Shown here: one piece after another, positions 1 to 12,559 of the stretch | How positions within the stretch are numbered: position 1 is the first letter of the stretch | Layout: every line of letters begins with the position of its first letter | Assembly: GCA_019137255.1 (NCBI GenBank) | Contig: WPDH01000185.1 | Location: forward strand, 1-64,000 | Source of the DNA: Corinectria fuckeliana | Taxonomy: Eukaryota > Ascomycota > Sordariomycetes > Hypocreales > Nectriaceae | DNA length: 64,000 bases | Direction of reading: 5' to 3' | Translations under genes and position numbers: made by a program | The notes under the pieces: generated by a model | The model's input: only the letters and a program-made list of their open reading frames with translations | Database searches by the model: none | What the model was told of the DNA's origin: nothing

Positions 1-3000
1 TAACTAAGCTTTAATAATATATAAGATATATTAAGCCTTATAGTATTAGTAAGATAGCTTATACTACCCACTTTTGCCTTATACTTTAAGATAAGGCTAA
101 AACTAGCTTTATATATTATAAGTATAAAAATCTATAAGAGCAGAAAGGTTCTTTTCTTATAGACTTTTAGTCTCTTACTATCTAACTTAAATTTCCTAGC
201 TATAGTTAAAATATATAACTCTTAAGAGAGCTAAAAGTAACCTACTATATAGTATCTAATTATCTTAATTCTTAAGAACTAGTATAACTCTTTTAGGTTC
301 TTAACTTAATACTTTATTATTAGGGTATTATAGACTTATTACTATTTACTTTTAAACTCTTTTAGCTATATTATAATAATATTATTTATATAGAAGAAAA
401 TAAAAAGCTTTTTATACTTAAAGATATAAGAGTTTTTCTTATAAGCTTTAAAGCCTTAACTAGTAAAAAAGTAAGTAAGATTCTTATACTATAGCTTTAG
501 TAATATCTATAGGCTATAAAAGGCTCTTAAGAGCTTTAAAAAGACCCTCTTTTTAAATATTTCTAGTAGTAAGTAGTAGTAAACCTTTTTATCTAGTAAA
601 GCTTTAATAAAAGTATTAATAATATTATATTAATATATATTAAGGTCTTTCTTATAATATTTTATATATATTACCTAAAAAGTCTTATATACTAAGATAA
701 ATATATAAGTCTTAGCTTTATTCTTATTCTACTTATTACTATAAGCTATTAAGTGCACCTTAAAGTATATTATATAGCCTTATTTATTAACCTTATATAT
801 AAACACCTATTTAAGGTTAATAAGCTAAATATTATTATCTAGCTCGCTTATAAGAACCTTCTTATAAGCTTTTTTATCTTTTAAGTTTTTAATCTCTAGA
901 AAAAAGCTTATATACTATTAAGGTGCCTATAGAAAGGTTATAGTCTGCTTATATAATCTTAAGGCAGGTAATATTATACTAATATAAAGAGAATATTTTT
1001 CTATATTTAAAAAAGTTATATTAATAATATACTTTATTTTAGTATACTTTTTAAGTTTTTTTTACTTTTATATCTTAAGAGCTTTCTTTAAGAGCTTCTA
1101 ATTATAATACTTAGAGATTATATTAGCTTTCTAAAGGTACTAGTTATAATCCCTTTAGGTTTTTTATAATAATTTCTTTAGTAACTAAAAAGAGATATTA
1201 TTAAGGTTATTATATAAGGTTAAATTAGCCTTACTATCTGTTTTATCTCTTAATATCTTATTAACCTATTTTAGTATAATAATCTATATATTAACTAAAC
1301 TATTATTATCTAATAAGTCTTATAATCTTAATCTCTTTATAAGATTATTAGGTTTTATAGAGTTATTACTATTTTTAGCTTATATAGCTAATAAGATATT
1401 ATTTATAATCTTAGGTAATAAATCATATAATAGTATTATACTTACTACCTTATATAGTAAGCTAGACTAATATAAAGTATTATTAAGAAAAGTAACTTAC
1501 CTTATAGCTCTCCTAGTAGAAGAGAGAAAGAGTAAAATAGTCTTAAATATAGCTTTAGTACTTCTAATCTTAGAAGTGCTTTTCTTTTCTTATAAAACCT
1601 TAGTTTAAGGTTACTAGTACTAAGTGTATTAGACTTTTTTCTACTATTATATCTCTCTTAGAGATATTATAAGTAGTACTTAAATTTATAACTTAGTAAG
1701 ATTTAAAAAAGACTTTATAGCTATTATATTAAGACTGCCTTTCTTACTAATATCTTTATTATTAGGGACCTCTCTTATATTAATTTAGTCTAGAATTTTA
1801 TAAGTATATTTCTTATAAGCCTTTATATCTTTCTTATATCTTAGATTAAAGTATTCTTACTTATTAAACTATATATTAGTAGAGATTATAACTTTCTTAC
1901 CTTAAGTTACTAGTATATAAATTATATATTATAACTTACTCTTATAGCTAATAAGATATCTAATATAAGCTCTCTTTATAAGTAAGCTTAAGAACTTATA
2001 TAACTTAATATATTCTAAGGTAGCTATAGTTATTAGGTAAGCTAGGTACTTAAAGATCTTAATATATACCTATAAGAGTCTTATATCCTTAGGGATATAA
2101 CTATATATAAAGATATTATTTTTAACCTAGTCTTATTAGAGCTAGTAAGAGATTACCTACTAATTTTTTCTTTAATAAGATATATAGTTAAAAAGGTATA
2201 CTATTATATAGTATATCTTAAAGGTAAGCTCTTTTAGGAGTTTTAACTTCTTAATTATAACTTTACTCTTAACCTTAATAATCCTTTCTAATATTTTAGC
2301 ACCTTTATTTTATATTAAGGTTAATAAGACAGACTTATAGATAATTATATTATTATTCTTAAATATCTTTTTTTCCTCTTTAGTAAAAAGAGCCTTCTTA
2401 CTATTATACTATAAGAGTAAGATCTTAAGACTATATTAAGTTTATAACTAGGCTTATAGCTTTTTAAATATACTTCTAATATCTAACTTTATCTTTAAAA
2501 AGTAAAAAAAGCATATTTTTATTATTATATTTATAAATAAGACCTAATAATAGTAACTATTATATATAAGTACTAAAAAGTAATAAAAATTATAATTTAT
2601 TATTTTTTTAAGCCTCTAAGAGATATAATCTAAAAACTTTCTTAAGACTATTATTATTACCTTTATTATAGTATAAACCTAATATTTCTTAAGAAGAGGT
2701 TTCTTAACTCTTACTCTTAAACTTAATAAGGCTAGCTAATTAAGAGCTTTCTATCTTATATAATTATATTATTAATACTAGAGCTTAGTATTCTCTTTAG
2801 GGACTATCCTAAGCTTTAAGGCTATTATAACTAGAGGGCTTTAAATAGATACTCTTATTAAAATAACCTACTAGCTTATATAGAGCTATATAAAGGCTAC
2901 TATCTTAAAAGATCCTTTTATTTAAAGGACTTCTACTTTCTAATCCTAAATAATACTATTACTATATATTTAAAAGCCTAAAATTATATTAAGATATATT

Positions 3001-4691
3001 CTTAGTATATAGTAGATATACTTAAGTCTAATAAGCCTACTCTTAAGAAACTTAGGGTATTAAACTCTTAGGTTAACTATATTTTAACCCTTTATAAATA
3101 TCTTACTATCTCTTATATAAGTAGTCTCTTTTACTCTCTAATTAAAGCCTTTTTTAGAGAACTAGTTTATATAGTTAAAAAAGTAGTATAAGATACTAAA
3201 ATTATAAATAGTAATATCTCTAATTATAAGATTTATAAAGGTTATATTATATATAGCTATACTTAGAGTATTTATATAAGAAATAAGGCCTAAAAGAGGG
3301 GTTTAATAAGTAATAGTAATTATTTTTACCTTCTCTTTTAGACTACTAATTAGCATATAAGTTACCTTTTTTACTAAGGTCTAAGTATTAGCCTTTTTTA
3401 GCTTTTTTAGGTACTTATTAAACTACTTCTTAAAAGTCTTATCTTACTTAAAGTAAAAGCTCTAACTCTCTAAAGTATATTTCTTCTTATATAAGACTAG
3501 AAAGTTAAAATATCTTTTCTACTATATAAGTATTTATATAAAATACCTCTTTTTATAGCTAAGATACTTTTAACTTATAACTTTAGTCTGCTAGCTTAAC
3601 TAAAAAGAGTTTAAGAACCTAAAGGCTATTATAAAGTAAGCCTAAAAAGGATTTAACTTTTTCTTTCTTATATTATTATAAAAAAGGTATATAATCTTAA
3701 GTAGATTATCTACCTTTTTGCTCTTACTTTCTTACCTTATAATAAGCTTATCTTAGGTGTAATAAAACTCTTACTAGAGTTTTATTACCTTTAGAAACTC
3801 TTTTTTAGCCCTCTTCTTATTAATAGTAATTATCTTATATATAATATAATTCTTTTAGGCCTTCTTAAACTAGTTAGCCTAGGCTTTCTAATCTTTTAAC
3901 TTTTTCTTAGTTATTAAGGCTTAAAACTTTATCTTAACTCTATAGATATTATTCTTATCTTTAAGATTAATAAAAAGCTTAAGATAACTAATAATCTTCT
4001 TAAGATCTTATATCTTCCTAATATATATAGTATAACTACCTAAAAAGGTCTTTAAGATAGATATCTTAAGCTTATTTAGCTTCTTTTTTTTAAAAGCCTT
4101 ATCTTATAAGCTCTTATCCTATCTTACCTGCTATAGTATAAATAGCCTGTTATTATTAGCTTACTTAATATTATAGTTTTACTATTAATTTTTAAGGTTA
4201 AGCTAATAAATCTATATAGTAAGAGCCTTTTTCTTACTATTACTAATACCTAAAAAGTCTAGCCTTTTAGGCTTTAAAAAAAAGTCTCTCTTATTAATAA
4301 CTAATATAAGATCTAATACTAAATTATTAATACCTAATATAATCTCTAAGCTAATATATTTCTAGATTTTATATATTATAACTAAAATATAAATATACTC
4401 TAGCTATAAGATCTAGTTTTTAGCCTTTTTTAGCTTAAAAAGAAAATCTAAAAATATCTTTATACTATTTATATCTATTATATTAGTAGCTAAAAGTATA
4501 CTAAGTACTTAGTAAGTAAATTACTTTAGATTATATAAATCACTTAAATTAGAATTTATAAGTCTTAGCAGGTAATTACTTAGCTAAAAGAGGAATTAGT
4601 TACTTATAAGTCTTTTCCTAATATTAAAAATAATACTAAATTAATACTAAAGGCTAAAATTCACTTAAAAAGTTACTACTAGGCTTATAAC
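1..4691 (-). mobile_element. RIP-degraded Ty1/copia retrotransposon, internal region (partial)
   Basis: Extremely AT-rich block with no long ORF. Read on the minus strand, with nonsense codons ignored, it gives a copia-type order running away from the LTR at 4692-4854: a gag-like helical part (about 4.1-3.3 kb), an integrase core (about 2.5-2.4 kb), a post-integrase segment resembling the region with GY-x-IGYKSKL-like text (about 2.0-1.9 kb), and a reverse transcriptase whose catalytic box sits at 381-392, where the expected YVDD reads YINN. Each substitution there is a G-to-A or C-to-T transition. Remaining C is mostly in CpT or CpC and G mostly in ApG, as RIP leaves behind. The element continues past the window start, so its other LTR is not seen. 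The Ty1/copia class is inferred from integrase preceding reverse transcriptase; family membership was not searched. Confidence 0.8.
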
Positions 4692-4854
4692 TATTAATAT
4701 GACTATATGTATTATATAATTATACTAAGCTAGGAAAAGAGGTGGAACAGTAAGTCCCTAAGGGGATTACTGTTATCGCTAGATGCCTAGCATCTAAGGC
4801 AGAAATATGGATGGTGCCCGATAGCGGGCCTGACTAGTGGTCCTACCACTAACA
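4692..4854 (-). repeat. LTR of the left copia element (5' LTR, RIP-mutated)
   Basis: About 163 bp, matching in inverted orientation the 167-bp LTR at 22673-22839. Read on the minus strand it starts TGTTAGTGG and ends in ..ATTAATA. Differences from the 22.7-kb copy are almost all C-to-T or G-to-A on this copy, denser toward 4692 (the internal side) and sparse near 4850, so it shows the RIP boundary directly. It joins the AT-rich copia body to normal-composition DNA. Confidence 0.75.
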
Positions 4855-4864
4855 GCTTCTAAAT

Positions 4865-5242
4865 ATGGACGATATTGCAACTGTACCGAAGCAGGTTCCA
4901 GCCTTGAAGTAAGCCCTAGACGCTAGGTTGCCTGATGTTGTGGAAGTGGAGATTCTCGACTGGAAGGTTCTCGACCTGTGCATCTCCATTCTCAGCGACA
5001 ATTATTGCATTTTCCAGCCATAGCAAAATGTAATACGCACTACGCTGATGCTAAGTGCTAAGCTGGCCTAAATGCTGAATGTGACAACAATGCTCAAGAT
5101 TAAAGAGCTGCATCTGTACTCGAGGAGAAGGCGGACAAGTAGCCATTGGTTCAGTAACGATGGCATGGAGACACTTGGTAATGTAAGTCAATCGCCTGCA
5201 CACCACTGTGGCACTGCATCATATGTAGTTGGCCCCAACTGA
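4865..5242 (+). pseudogene. Decayed ORF with three in-frame nonsense codons
   Basis: One reading frame is coding-like from ATG 4865 to TGA 5242 but is interrupted by TAA, TAG and TAA within the first 70 codons. Each would be CAA or CAG with a single T-to-C change, so all three fit RIP-type C-to-T damage. The frame includes residues like LPDVVEVEILDWKVLDLC. I do not recognise the family. It lies 11 bp beyond the RIP-mutated copia LTR, so spill-over of RIP from the element into flanking single-copy DNA is a natural explanation. Confidence 0.45.
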
Positions 5243-5353
5243 ATCTACCAAGTCATGGGAGTTGAGGTACAGGCTAAGGCTCCCTAGGCCTGGCCCTGCC
5301 GTGACCAAAGTCTCCGGTTTTGTGCCTGTAATCAACTAGATAAGGATATGGCT

Positions 5354-6975
5354 TTATACCTTTGCTAAGATCCTGGGGTCCCGACGAAACCGCATGAACG
5401 TAACTAAACCCGTAGCACCAAGTGCAAGTGCACCCGCGTAGAACATTGCAGGACGATACGGTTGTAAGCCAGAGTCGGCTCCTCCATATGCCTCTAGCAG
5501 ATAACCCGCGATTGGAGCACCCTGTAGCGAGAACGCGAGCAGTTAGTCCTCGTGAAAAGAAAACACCTGCGTAGGTAGAACTGTTCCACTGACCATCAGG
5601 TATCCTCCTACCCACCCAGTAACAATCATGCCCATGGCAACTGACACCCTCGCAGACCCAAACGTATTGCCTACAACGGTAGGCATTGTCGCAAAAAAAC
5701 CGCCGTTCGAAGCTCCATTGACCACCACAAACACCGCCAAGGGAGCGAGTGATGTGGAAGCTGGCCACAGAGTGAGCATACTCAGGGCAGTAAGTAGCAG
5801 TGACACCATCAACGTGTTAAGGGGCCCAAAGATGTCGCAGCAGTGGCCGCAAACGATACGGCCGACTGCAGAGGCGAAATTGAATGCAGCAAGGAGTCCA
5901 GCGCCAGTGCTAGAAGACAGCCCCATAGAACGACTATATAACGGAATGAAGAACGGAGGGACAAATAGCGGAAATGTGCCGATGGCGCCAACGGCAAAGA
6001 TGAGAGCGAACGCTGGGTCCTTGAAGAGGCGCCTGTATTGTTCTCAGCAAGTTGGGGCTACGGGTAGCATGAGAGAAAGTGGTCCTACCACTCGATGAAA
6101 CCGGCCGTTCGAATTGGTATCCGCTCTCGGATGAACCAGGCCGCTGGCAGTCCAGTAACGAGAGTTGCGATGCCGAGAATGCGATAAGTCCAGGCTGGAC
6201 CGAACTTCAAGATCAAGGCGTCCAGGCCATAGCTCGTAGCGGCGCCGCCGAGACCACCTCCTGCGAACACGATGCCGTTTGCTAGGCCACGCCTTCGACT
6301 GAAGTATTGCGCTGGCATTGTTGAGACAGTCTGTGGGAGCATGTTAACAGGGATGGACTGGGAACAACAGGGAGATTTGGGAGTTACTTGCCATGAAACA
6401 CAGACTGGAAGGACAGTCAGGATCAAGAAGTAGTTGTGAAACGATGAAACGAATAGAACAGCAGCTTACCTGAGCCCCAAACCAAGTACGACTCCGCTAG
6501 TAAAGAACAGGCCAGCAACGTTCTTCACTGCAAAGCTGCTCGTGATTGCCGACAGCCCAAGAAATGTCACGCCCAGCATTGCCGTGAGTTGGGACCCCAG
6601 CCATCGGATGACACGCGCATTGACAATAGCGAGGGCGCTGATAAGAGCCGCCGACAACGAACCGACAAAGGCCAGCGTCGACGGAGATGCGATGCCTTCA
6701 GTCACCAACGCATCTTGAATGATGCCCCAGCTGTAGCTCGTGCCCACGAACCACCACGCCACGACGAAGCACGCGGCGATGACTACCCATCCTTTGCCGC
6801 CATCGGGCACAGTACTGTCAGCAACTCGGGATGCCTCAAGTACGGGATCTGCGTCGGCATCGGATAGCTCTCGCAATGAGGACGAGGTGTGGGCTCCCTC
6901 GCGTTGCGTGACAAGGCTGTTGTTGGCTCTTGGGTGCGGCTCGAGCCGGATCGATGTGGTAATGGAAGAGGCCAT
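5354..6975 (-). CDS. Major facilitator transporter, monocarboxylate (MCT/Mch)-like
   Basis: Five exons: 6975-6470, 6404-6392, 6330-6089, 6032-5594, 5521-5354; 455 aa. A polar N-terminus of about 70 residues precedes DGGKGWVV and the first membrane segment, as in fungal MCT-like transporters. The loop motif PAQYFSRRRGLANG followed by a Gly-rich GGGLGG helix is the family signature; further helices cover the C-terminal half. The likely role is plasma-membrane uptake or efflux of a monocarboxylate or similar anion; the substrate cannot be read from sequence. The second exon is only 13 nt and the intron after it starts with GC (GCAAGT..CACAG); this is the only combination I found that keeps frame across SLCFMTVSTMPAQYF. 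Other introns are GT-AG, 56-72 bp. Neighbour to the right is the M28 peptidase, also on the minus strand. Confidence 0.87.
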
Positions 6976-7297
6976 CTTAACTAGGCATGCGATGCACTCT
7001 TCGGAGCTGCTTGTTTTGGGCTTGATATGTCAATCATGAAGAATGAGAACCAAAAGCGGGTGACACTTTCTAGCTAAGGTGCCCAATGACATCAGTCAGC
7101 AACGTCAATCGAAGGGCGCAACAAGCATTGTCTAGCGCCCGATACGGAGAGCCGGCCTCGGCGGAACGAGTGTTTATGAATATCAACAACTTTGAATGGC
7201 GATGTTTTAATCCAACATTGCTTCCCCTGATACAACGAGTAGCTATCATTCGCAACAAGCTACATATATACACCTTGCAGGTCAAAAAGCCCCAGTA
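6976..7297. other. Intergenic, no gene seen
   Basis: 322 bp between the MFS start and the M28 peptidase stop. Short ORFs on both strands lack splice-supported continuation or family features. It should contain the MFS promoter and the peptidase 3' end; no convincing motif was recognised. Confidence 0.5.
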
Positions 7298-8843
7298 TCA
7301 AATAATATCATGATCACACGGCTTGCCGCTGTTCGGCGTAATGTCACGCTCGTACAGAGAAAACGGGTCTCTGACTTGCTTAACCGCCGCGGTGGTTGAA
7401 TTGGCTGGCGTCTTGGGAATCAGCTTGACTCCATCGACAGCCAGCACGCTCAGCACATGAGCTGCCGCCTTGGCGTTGTTGGTGAGGGTCTCTGGAACGG
7501 GATTGGTAATGTTGTCGCATGCCTGGTGGTAGCAGGCGTCTTGTGCGATTCCCGTGCCTGTAAAGAGACCTCCCACGGGCTTGTTGATGACGTCCTTGAA
7601 TGGCACGTAGTCGCTGCCGCCACTGAGGCCGGCAGGCGTGACTTCAATTCCCTTGGAGGTAAAGTGTTCGACAAACAGGTCCTCGATTACCTCAGATCCT
7701 GGTGGACCGCCGGAGCCTACCTTGTCGCCGGTTCCGTCAAAGACGCCGTAGAACCCTCGTGACACCATGTCAAAGTTGAGGTATAAGAGAAGATTGTCAA
7801 CCTCGTCAGTGCTCAGGTTGTTGACGAAATATCTACTGCCCACAAGTCCGTTTTCCTCGGCTCCCCACCAGGAGAAACGGACCTTGAGTGTAGTCGAGAA
7901 GTGCTGCAGAGCCTTGGCCACTTCGAGGATCAGGCTTGTGCCGGACCCGTCGTCGTTGATACCCGGGCCCGCCTTGACCGAGTCGAGATGAGCTCCTAGT
8001 ATCACCAGATTGCTGCCGTCGCCTCCCTTGGTCTCGGCAAAGACGTTCTGCGTGGTGCGCTCCTCGATGACCTGGACAATCTGCGCAAACGCTTCGACGG
8101 TTTCTCCCGCATCGAGGCGCGCCTTCAGTGCCTGGCCGGGCTCTTGGTCAATGAGAGCTGTCGGGACATATTCCTCCGGGTTTGGGGCGGAAAGTGTACC
8201 ACCAGTGAGCTTTGCAGAGTCCGAATTGTAAATCACAACGGCGACGGCGCCGGCTGCAGCTGCGGGCTTTACCCTGCCGGCAAACGTGGTACCATCGGAG
8301 CATGCACCACGTTCGACCAGAACGATCTTATCCTTGACATCTATACCCTCGTAGCTGTCGACAGAGCATGCAGCCGTCCCTTCAGGGCCGTGGACAAGCT
8401 CTCGGGTGATGCCCTCCTCTGGGGTGCTTGGAGTGTAAGTCAGTGCGACCGTCCGGAACGACTCTCCATCGACTGAGACGTTGGCTGCGGTTGTGTCGGT
8501 GAAGAGGCCAGTGAAGTCTTGCTTCCACGCAGTGAAACCCTTGAGCTTGGACAGTTCGCGGTAGATGAAATCGACAGAGGCGTCGTATCCAGGAAGACCA
8601 AAGGCCCTATTGCCACCGTTGTCGTATGCAATGTCGTTGAGCTTTTGCAGATTCTTCACCAGGCTGCGAATCGAGTTAGTACGATTGGTTTCTGGTTGCA
8701 ATGCATTAGAACAAGTGATATACTGACCCCTTCTCGGTGATGTACTTTTGAAGCTTGCTAGACTTGACAAGCGGTCTAAGATCCTTGCCCGCCGCTGCGA
8801 AAGGCAGCAGGACGCACAGGGCAGTCGCCGCAGTGAACTTCAT
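7298..8843 (-). CDS. Secreted M28 metallo-aminopeptidase with PA domain (leucine aminopeptidase type)
   Basis: Two exons, 8843-8728 and 8663-7298, 493 aa; the 64-bp intron has GTCAGT donor, CTAAC branch and CAG acceptor. A signal peptide (about residues 1-18, MKFTAATALCVLLPFAAAG) indicates secretion. A protease-associated domain occupies about residues 125-235. The zinc peptidase domain shows the M28 ligands and catalytic residues: His in GAHLDS (about 264), Asp in NDDGSG (about 276), the Glu pair in WGAEENG (about 308-309), Asp in LNFDMV (about 337) and His in ACYHQACDN (about 418). By family it removes N-terminal residues such as Leu from peptides, acting outside the cell or in the vacuole. 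Length fits secreted fungal LAP2-like enzymes. Several NxT/S sequons support secretory routing. Confidence 0.93.
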
Positions 8844-9686
8844 GGCTCAGTAGCGAATAAAATCCTCTGCTACGGATATTTGATGTGATGCCAGAGCCAA
8901 GTGGATTCGTGTCAGCAAGGGCATTGAGACCATGATATAAATATTCATCCCTCCTCAATGCAGGCCACCAGTCACCTACATCGATGGCGCAATATATCCA
9001 CAAAACATCGCTTGCTGGAGCTTCTCTGGCGTTCTCGAAAAAAGTTTACCTTAGGGACTTGGTAGCATACGAAGATCAATCATTGAATCAGGAAGGTCAA
9101 AACGGCAGTATGCTGACTCTTCGTGTTAGGGTCGTATGCCAAGCCAAAGCCGAGGCGGAGCTCGCTCAATGGCCTGCCCGATGTGTAGTAGGCTCCGAGT
9201 GTCCCGAGTCTTACCCCTGAACCGCCCAGAAGCGATTGCAGGTTTTGAGGTAAATGACCTGACAACTTGGTATAGATTTGTGTCCCGAATTAATCGCCAA
9301 GGTTCCCTTCGGTAAGCTTGTATATTTGTGCCATCAACATGCCGTTAATGGGCCTCGAAATTGCATGATCGGATTGACGACATCGACTAGCAAACCGCCC
9401 CTCGGTCTTCGATGAGTGGTGCAGGGGGACTTTTGTTTCCTTAGCCTCTGGGCACCTTTGGTCCGAGACTGGCAAGGATGAGATGATCAAAAACGACGGC
9501 TAGAGCATGCACAGGGATTAAGCGCACTTTTAAGCTTATCTTGGTGCGTGTGCATTCGTTCGTACGTACATAAGGTAAAAGAGTCCCAGTCCACCTTTCG
9601 TTCGACCGCTCTTTCACACGCCATGTGCGCTCGTCGTCTCCGCACACAATGCCAGTTACTCCTCAGGCCCTCAGTGAGAGTCGTAT
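8844..9686. other. Intergenic, no gene seen
   Basis: 843 bp between the divergently placed ends of the M28 gene (5' end) and the F-box-like gene (3' end). Only short opposing ORFs with no recognisable domain. It should contain the M28 promoter. Confidence 0.45.
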
Positions 9687-11087
9687 CTATTGCTTTCTCT
9701 GTTGCCTAGTTCCAGAGTTCGAGACCGAGACCGATTTAATCGGCGACGAAGACGAAGACGAGGACCCAGGAGTTCGAAGCGTCGCGGCTCGATTCCTAGA
9801 CGACGCAGTCGAGGTCGCGTAGCGAGGAGTAGCAGGCCCGGGCGTTGGGATGGCGGCTGAGCTGAGGTTTTGGGCAGACGAAGAAACAGCAGCTGCGTGC
9901 ATGGGGGTTTGCGTATTTCTACTCGTCTGTTGAACCTTTGCCAGATGTGCACGCCTGTGTATTATCCGTTCCCGTGGCACTGGGGCTGAGCGTGTGATAG
10001 TTGAGCGTCGGTTCCGTTCCGGCTCGTCGTAGTTTATGGAATCATTACTACGAGAAACCAACATCCATTTCTCGCGGCTAGGCCCATGGTAGTATTTCAA
10101 GTCGTTTCCACTCTCCGCCTCAAAAGCCCTGTAAATGTTCCGAGCCCCGTGTCGATATGGGACAACAGAGCCCGGTGGACGGTAACGGTGGGATTTCCAG
10201 TACTCGTCTTTGATGTCCTGACCGTAGCCCAGATCTTTCCACGAAGTGAGAATTAGAACAGTCCCTTCGCCATTGAAGTTCCGAAAGCTCATGACAATGT
10301 CGGTATGGCACTCTCTGCAGCCGCGGACTTTTGTGAGCTCCCGCCGCACCATTTCGTCACAGGGCGAAGCTCGAGATCCGTATACTGAACATTCCTCTCC
10401 GTGAGTCCATAGACAGTGATGCTTTTTTATTTGGTCCTCGTCGCAAGTATCTGTATCGAATACGAACCTACACCACCGATGCCAATGCCAATGGGCACAG
10501 ACATTCTCAAGATCAGCGTGCCTCGTTAGCAGATCTAGAAGCCTGGGAACGGCCATGAGTGTCGCCGACCGCTCCACTCGAGGAAAGAGAAACTTTTCTG
10601 TCTTGAGGAGGAGCCGCCCCTTGACAATTTTGGAGGATATGTAGCAGCTAATCCTCGCTTTCTCGTCTTCATGATAGTAGTATGTAATGTCGTCTAAAAT
10701 TTTCGGCTCATACTGCGTCCAATGGTGTCTGAAGCTTCTAGTTATCGCAGCGACAGCGTCGAAACTCACGTGTCGTGGGAGATGAGGGGATCGCGTCTTC
10801 TGGCCAAACTGAATGCAAGCACGGCCACTCACCCTCGATTTCCAGTAATTGCCGATTGAGGGCGGGTGAAAAAAGCGGCATATCGAACAGAGGATGTCAG
10901 ACTGAAGAATATTGCCCCTTTCAACACGTCGAAGTAACCGAAAGTGCTGGTCTCGGTCCAGTCGTTGTAGCACATGCTTGCCAAGTATATGGAGCAGCGA
11001 ACGACTGGCAAGAGCAAGTGCAGCTCTGTCCACTGATCCGCATTGGCTAGAAATTTCAAGAATTATTTCCGTTGGCATGGAATTCAT
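9687..11087 (-). CDS. F-box-like domain protein, otherwise uncharacterised
   Basis: Single exon, 466 aa. The start is ATG 11087; a second ATG three codons on (MPTEIILEI) is an equally good start. Residues 4-35 read as a degenerate F-box (LP-x-EI/L, then hydrophobic helices, A-x-ASRSLLHIL), the module that recruits a substrate adaptor to SCF ubiquitin ligase through Skp1. The middle has paired Cys and His (CSICRFFHPP, RGCRECH) that could form a small metal site. The C-terminal 90 residues are low complexity: Ser/Thr/Ala/Pro rich, with a run of Ser. Many F-box-like proteins of this plan occur in filamentous fungi without known substrates. Function is inferred from the N-terminus only. Confidence 0.7.
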   Translation of the reverse strand: MNSMPTEIILEISSQCGSVDRAALALASRSLLHILGKHVLQRLDRDQHFRLLRRVERGNILQSDILCSICRFFHPPSIGNYWKSRVSGRACIQFGQKTRSPHLPRHVSFDAVAAITRSFRHHWTQYEPKILDDITYYYHEDEKARISCYISSKIVKGRLLLKTEKFLFPRVERSATLMAVPRLLDLLTRHADLENVCAHWHWHRWCRFVFDTDTCDEDQIKKHHCLWTHGEECSVYGSRASPCDEMVRRELTKVRGCRECHTDIVMSFRNFNGEGTVLILTSWKDLGYGQDIKDEYWKSHRYRPPGSVVPYRHGARNIYRAFEAESGNDLKYYHGPSREKWMLVSRSNDSINYDEPERNRRSTITRSAPVPRERIIHRRAHLAKVQQTSRNTQTPMHAAAVSSSAQNLSSAAIPTPGPATPRYATSTASSRNRAATLRTPGSSSSSSSPIKSVSVSNSGTRQQRKQ

Positions 11088-12559
11088 GGCTTTGTCGTTG
11101 TCGAAGGGGCGAAGTTTGCGGTGAAGCCTAGAAACCTCCAGATTGTTTTATTTGATACGCGAAGCCACGTGTGATGGACGACTGCCTCAGGTACCCTGGT
11201 CCATTGGTTGCCTGGCCAAGTCGTGGGGACTGGCGTGTCTCCTCAGTGCAGATGGAACCAACCTCTCATTCACGGCCTCACTTTTATGTGACCATATTGG
11301 ATGACATCCCATTCTGCATCATCATGGACTATGCTAGTTTGAAGTCGGCTTCAGCGTATTGAGAGGGTTAGAATGAATCGCTCTGCCAAGCGAAATAGTG
11401 AACAGTGCCCTGAAAACGAATGTCTACAACATGCTACTGCAGAGCTTGGCGCTCGTCATCATCGCCACGAGGATGGTGAGGAAGTCAGTTTGCATGTATT
11501 CTCCTACATAAGACCGGTTTATCCCGAATCAAGGACGATGAACAGTCAAAACGTAGCCCAGCCCAGAGAATCACGTCATCACGGATAACGTGGTTCTAGA
11601 CAAGGAGACCCGTGCTGGCTACCCCGATGCGAAGACTTCTTCGTCTAATAATGTAGACCAACACAGCATGTCCAACTTGGTGTTTCGAAAATCGAAGCCG
11701 TGAATATTAGCTTGGACAAAGAAACAGGTAGCTCTCTTGGCGCTACTGTACGTTAGTATCTAGCTTGAAGATCCCGGTTTGTGTATATGCCTTGCTCACG
11801 TCTATCTCTTGGCTTCATCTGGATTCTGTTCCTGACAAATGATTTCCGACTTTCCATCCTCGCCAGCTTGCCGAGATATTCATATCGATGGGTAGAATTG
11901 TTCTCATCCTCGTCATACATCTGGGCGTTCCCGCTGCTGTCGATCATCAACACATTGCTGCTGCACTCGCTCTACTATTCGTCGCGAGAACTATCGGCGG
12001 CGCTGCTAGCAATACCATGCCAGGCGCTATCTGGACAAAGAGGTGCTCCAACGCTGTCTGTTGGAATCTGCACTGCCCAATGTTACAATAATATGCGCGA
12101 GCTTACCTGTGCAGATGAGTTATCTAGTAGGAAGCCCTGAGCGGCTCGCCATTCTGAAAGCGGACTTGCGGCTGGAACCGGTATCATGGCCTTGTCAAGA
12201 GCATCAACGTTAGATGACGCAGACCAAGGGTGTCGTATTTTGAAGAAGACACAAGGCTTACTTTCCGTGTTTTGCTGAAACTGCGGATGCCAGCGTCAGG
12301 CCTGCTGCTCTATTGAGCTCGAGGCGGTTGTTTTGACGACGGTGTTGATACTAGCCAAGTTTATGATACGTGGTACTGATGATGGATGGGTCTAATTAGG
12401 GCAGAACCCATGCTTGGCGCGGGTCTCCTACGTACCTTAGTAGTGAGCCGAACACGCCATGTACACTCAATTTGATCTCTTAATCTCGCCCACGCTCGCA
12501 ATTTCTTTCCGTCACACTTTAGCCTATCTTAGAGAGTTTGATTGGGATCGGCTCGTTGT
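11088..12559. other. Intergenic; weak exon-like fragments only
   Basis: 1.47 kb. Around 11750-12420 on the minus strand there are short coding-like stretches beside plausible GTAAGC donors, but I could not join them into one frame with sound acceptors. No family is recognisable. The F-box gene promoter should lie near 11090-11400. Confidence 0.35.

Noticed and set aside
11753..12420. Multi-exon gene on the minus strand
   Set aside because: Coding-like bits and GTAAGC donors exist but acceptors and phases could not be reconciled into one frame; no family match.
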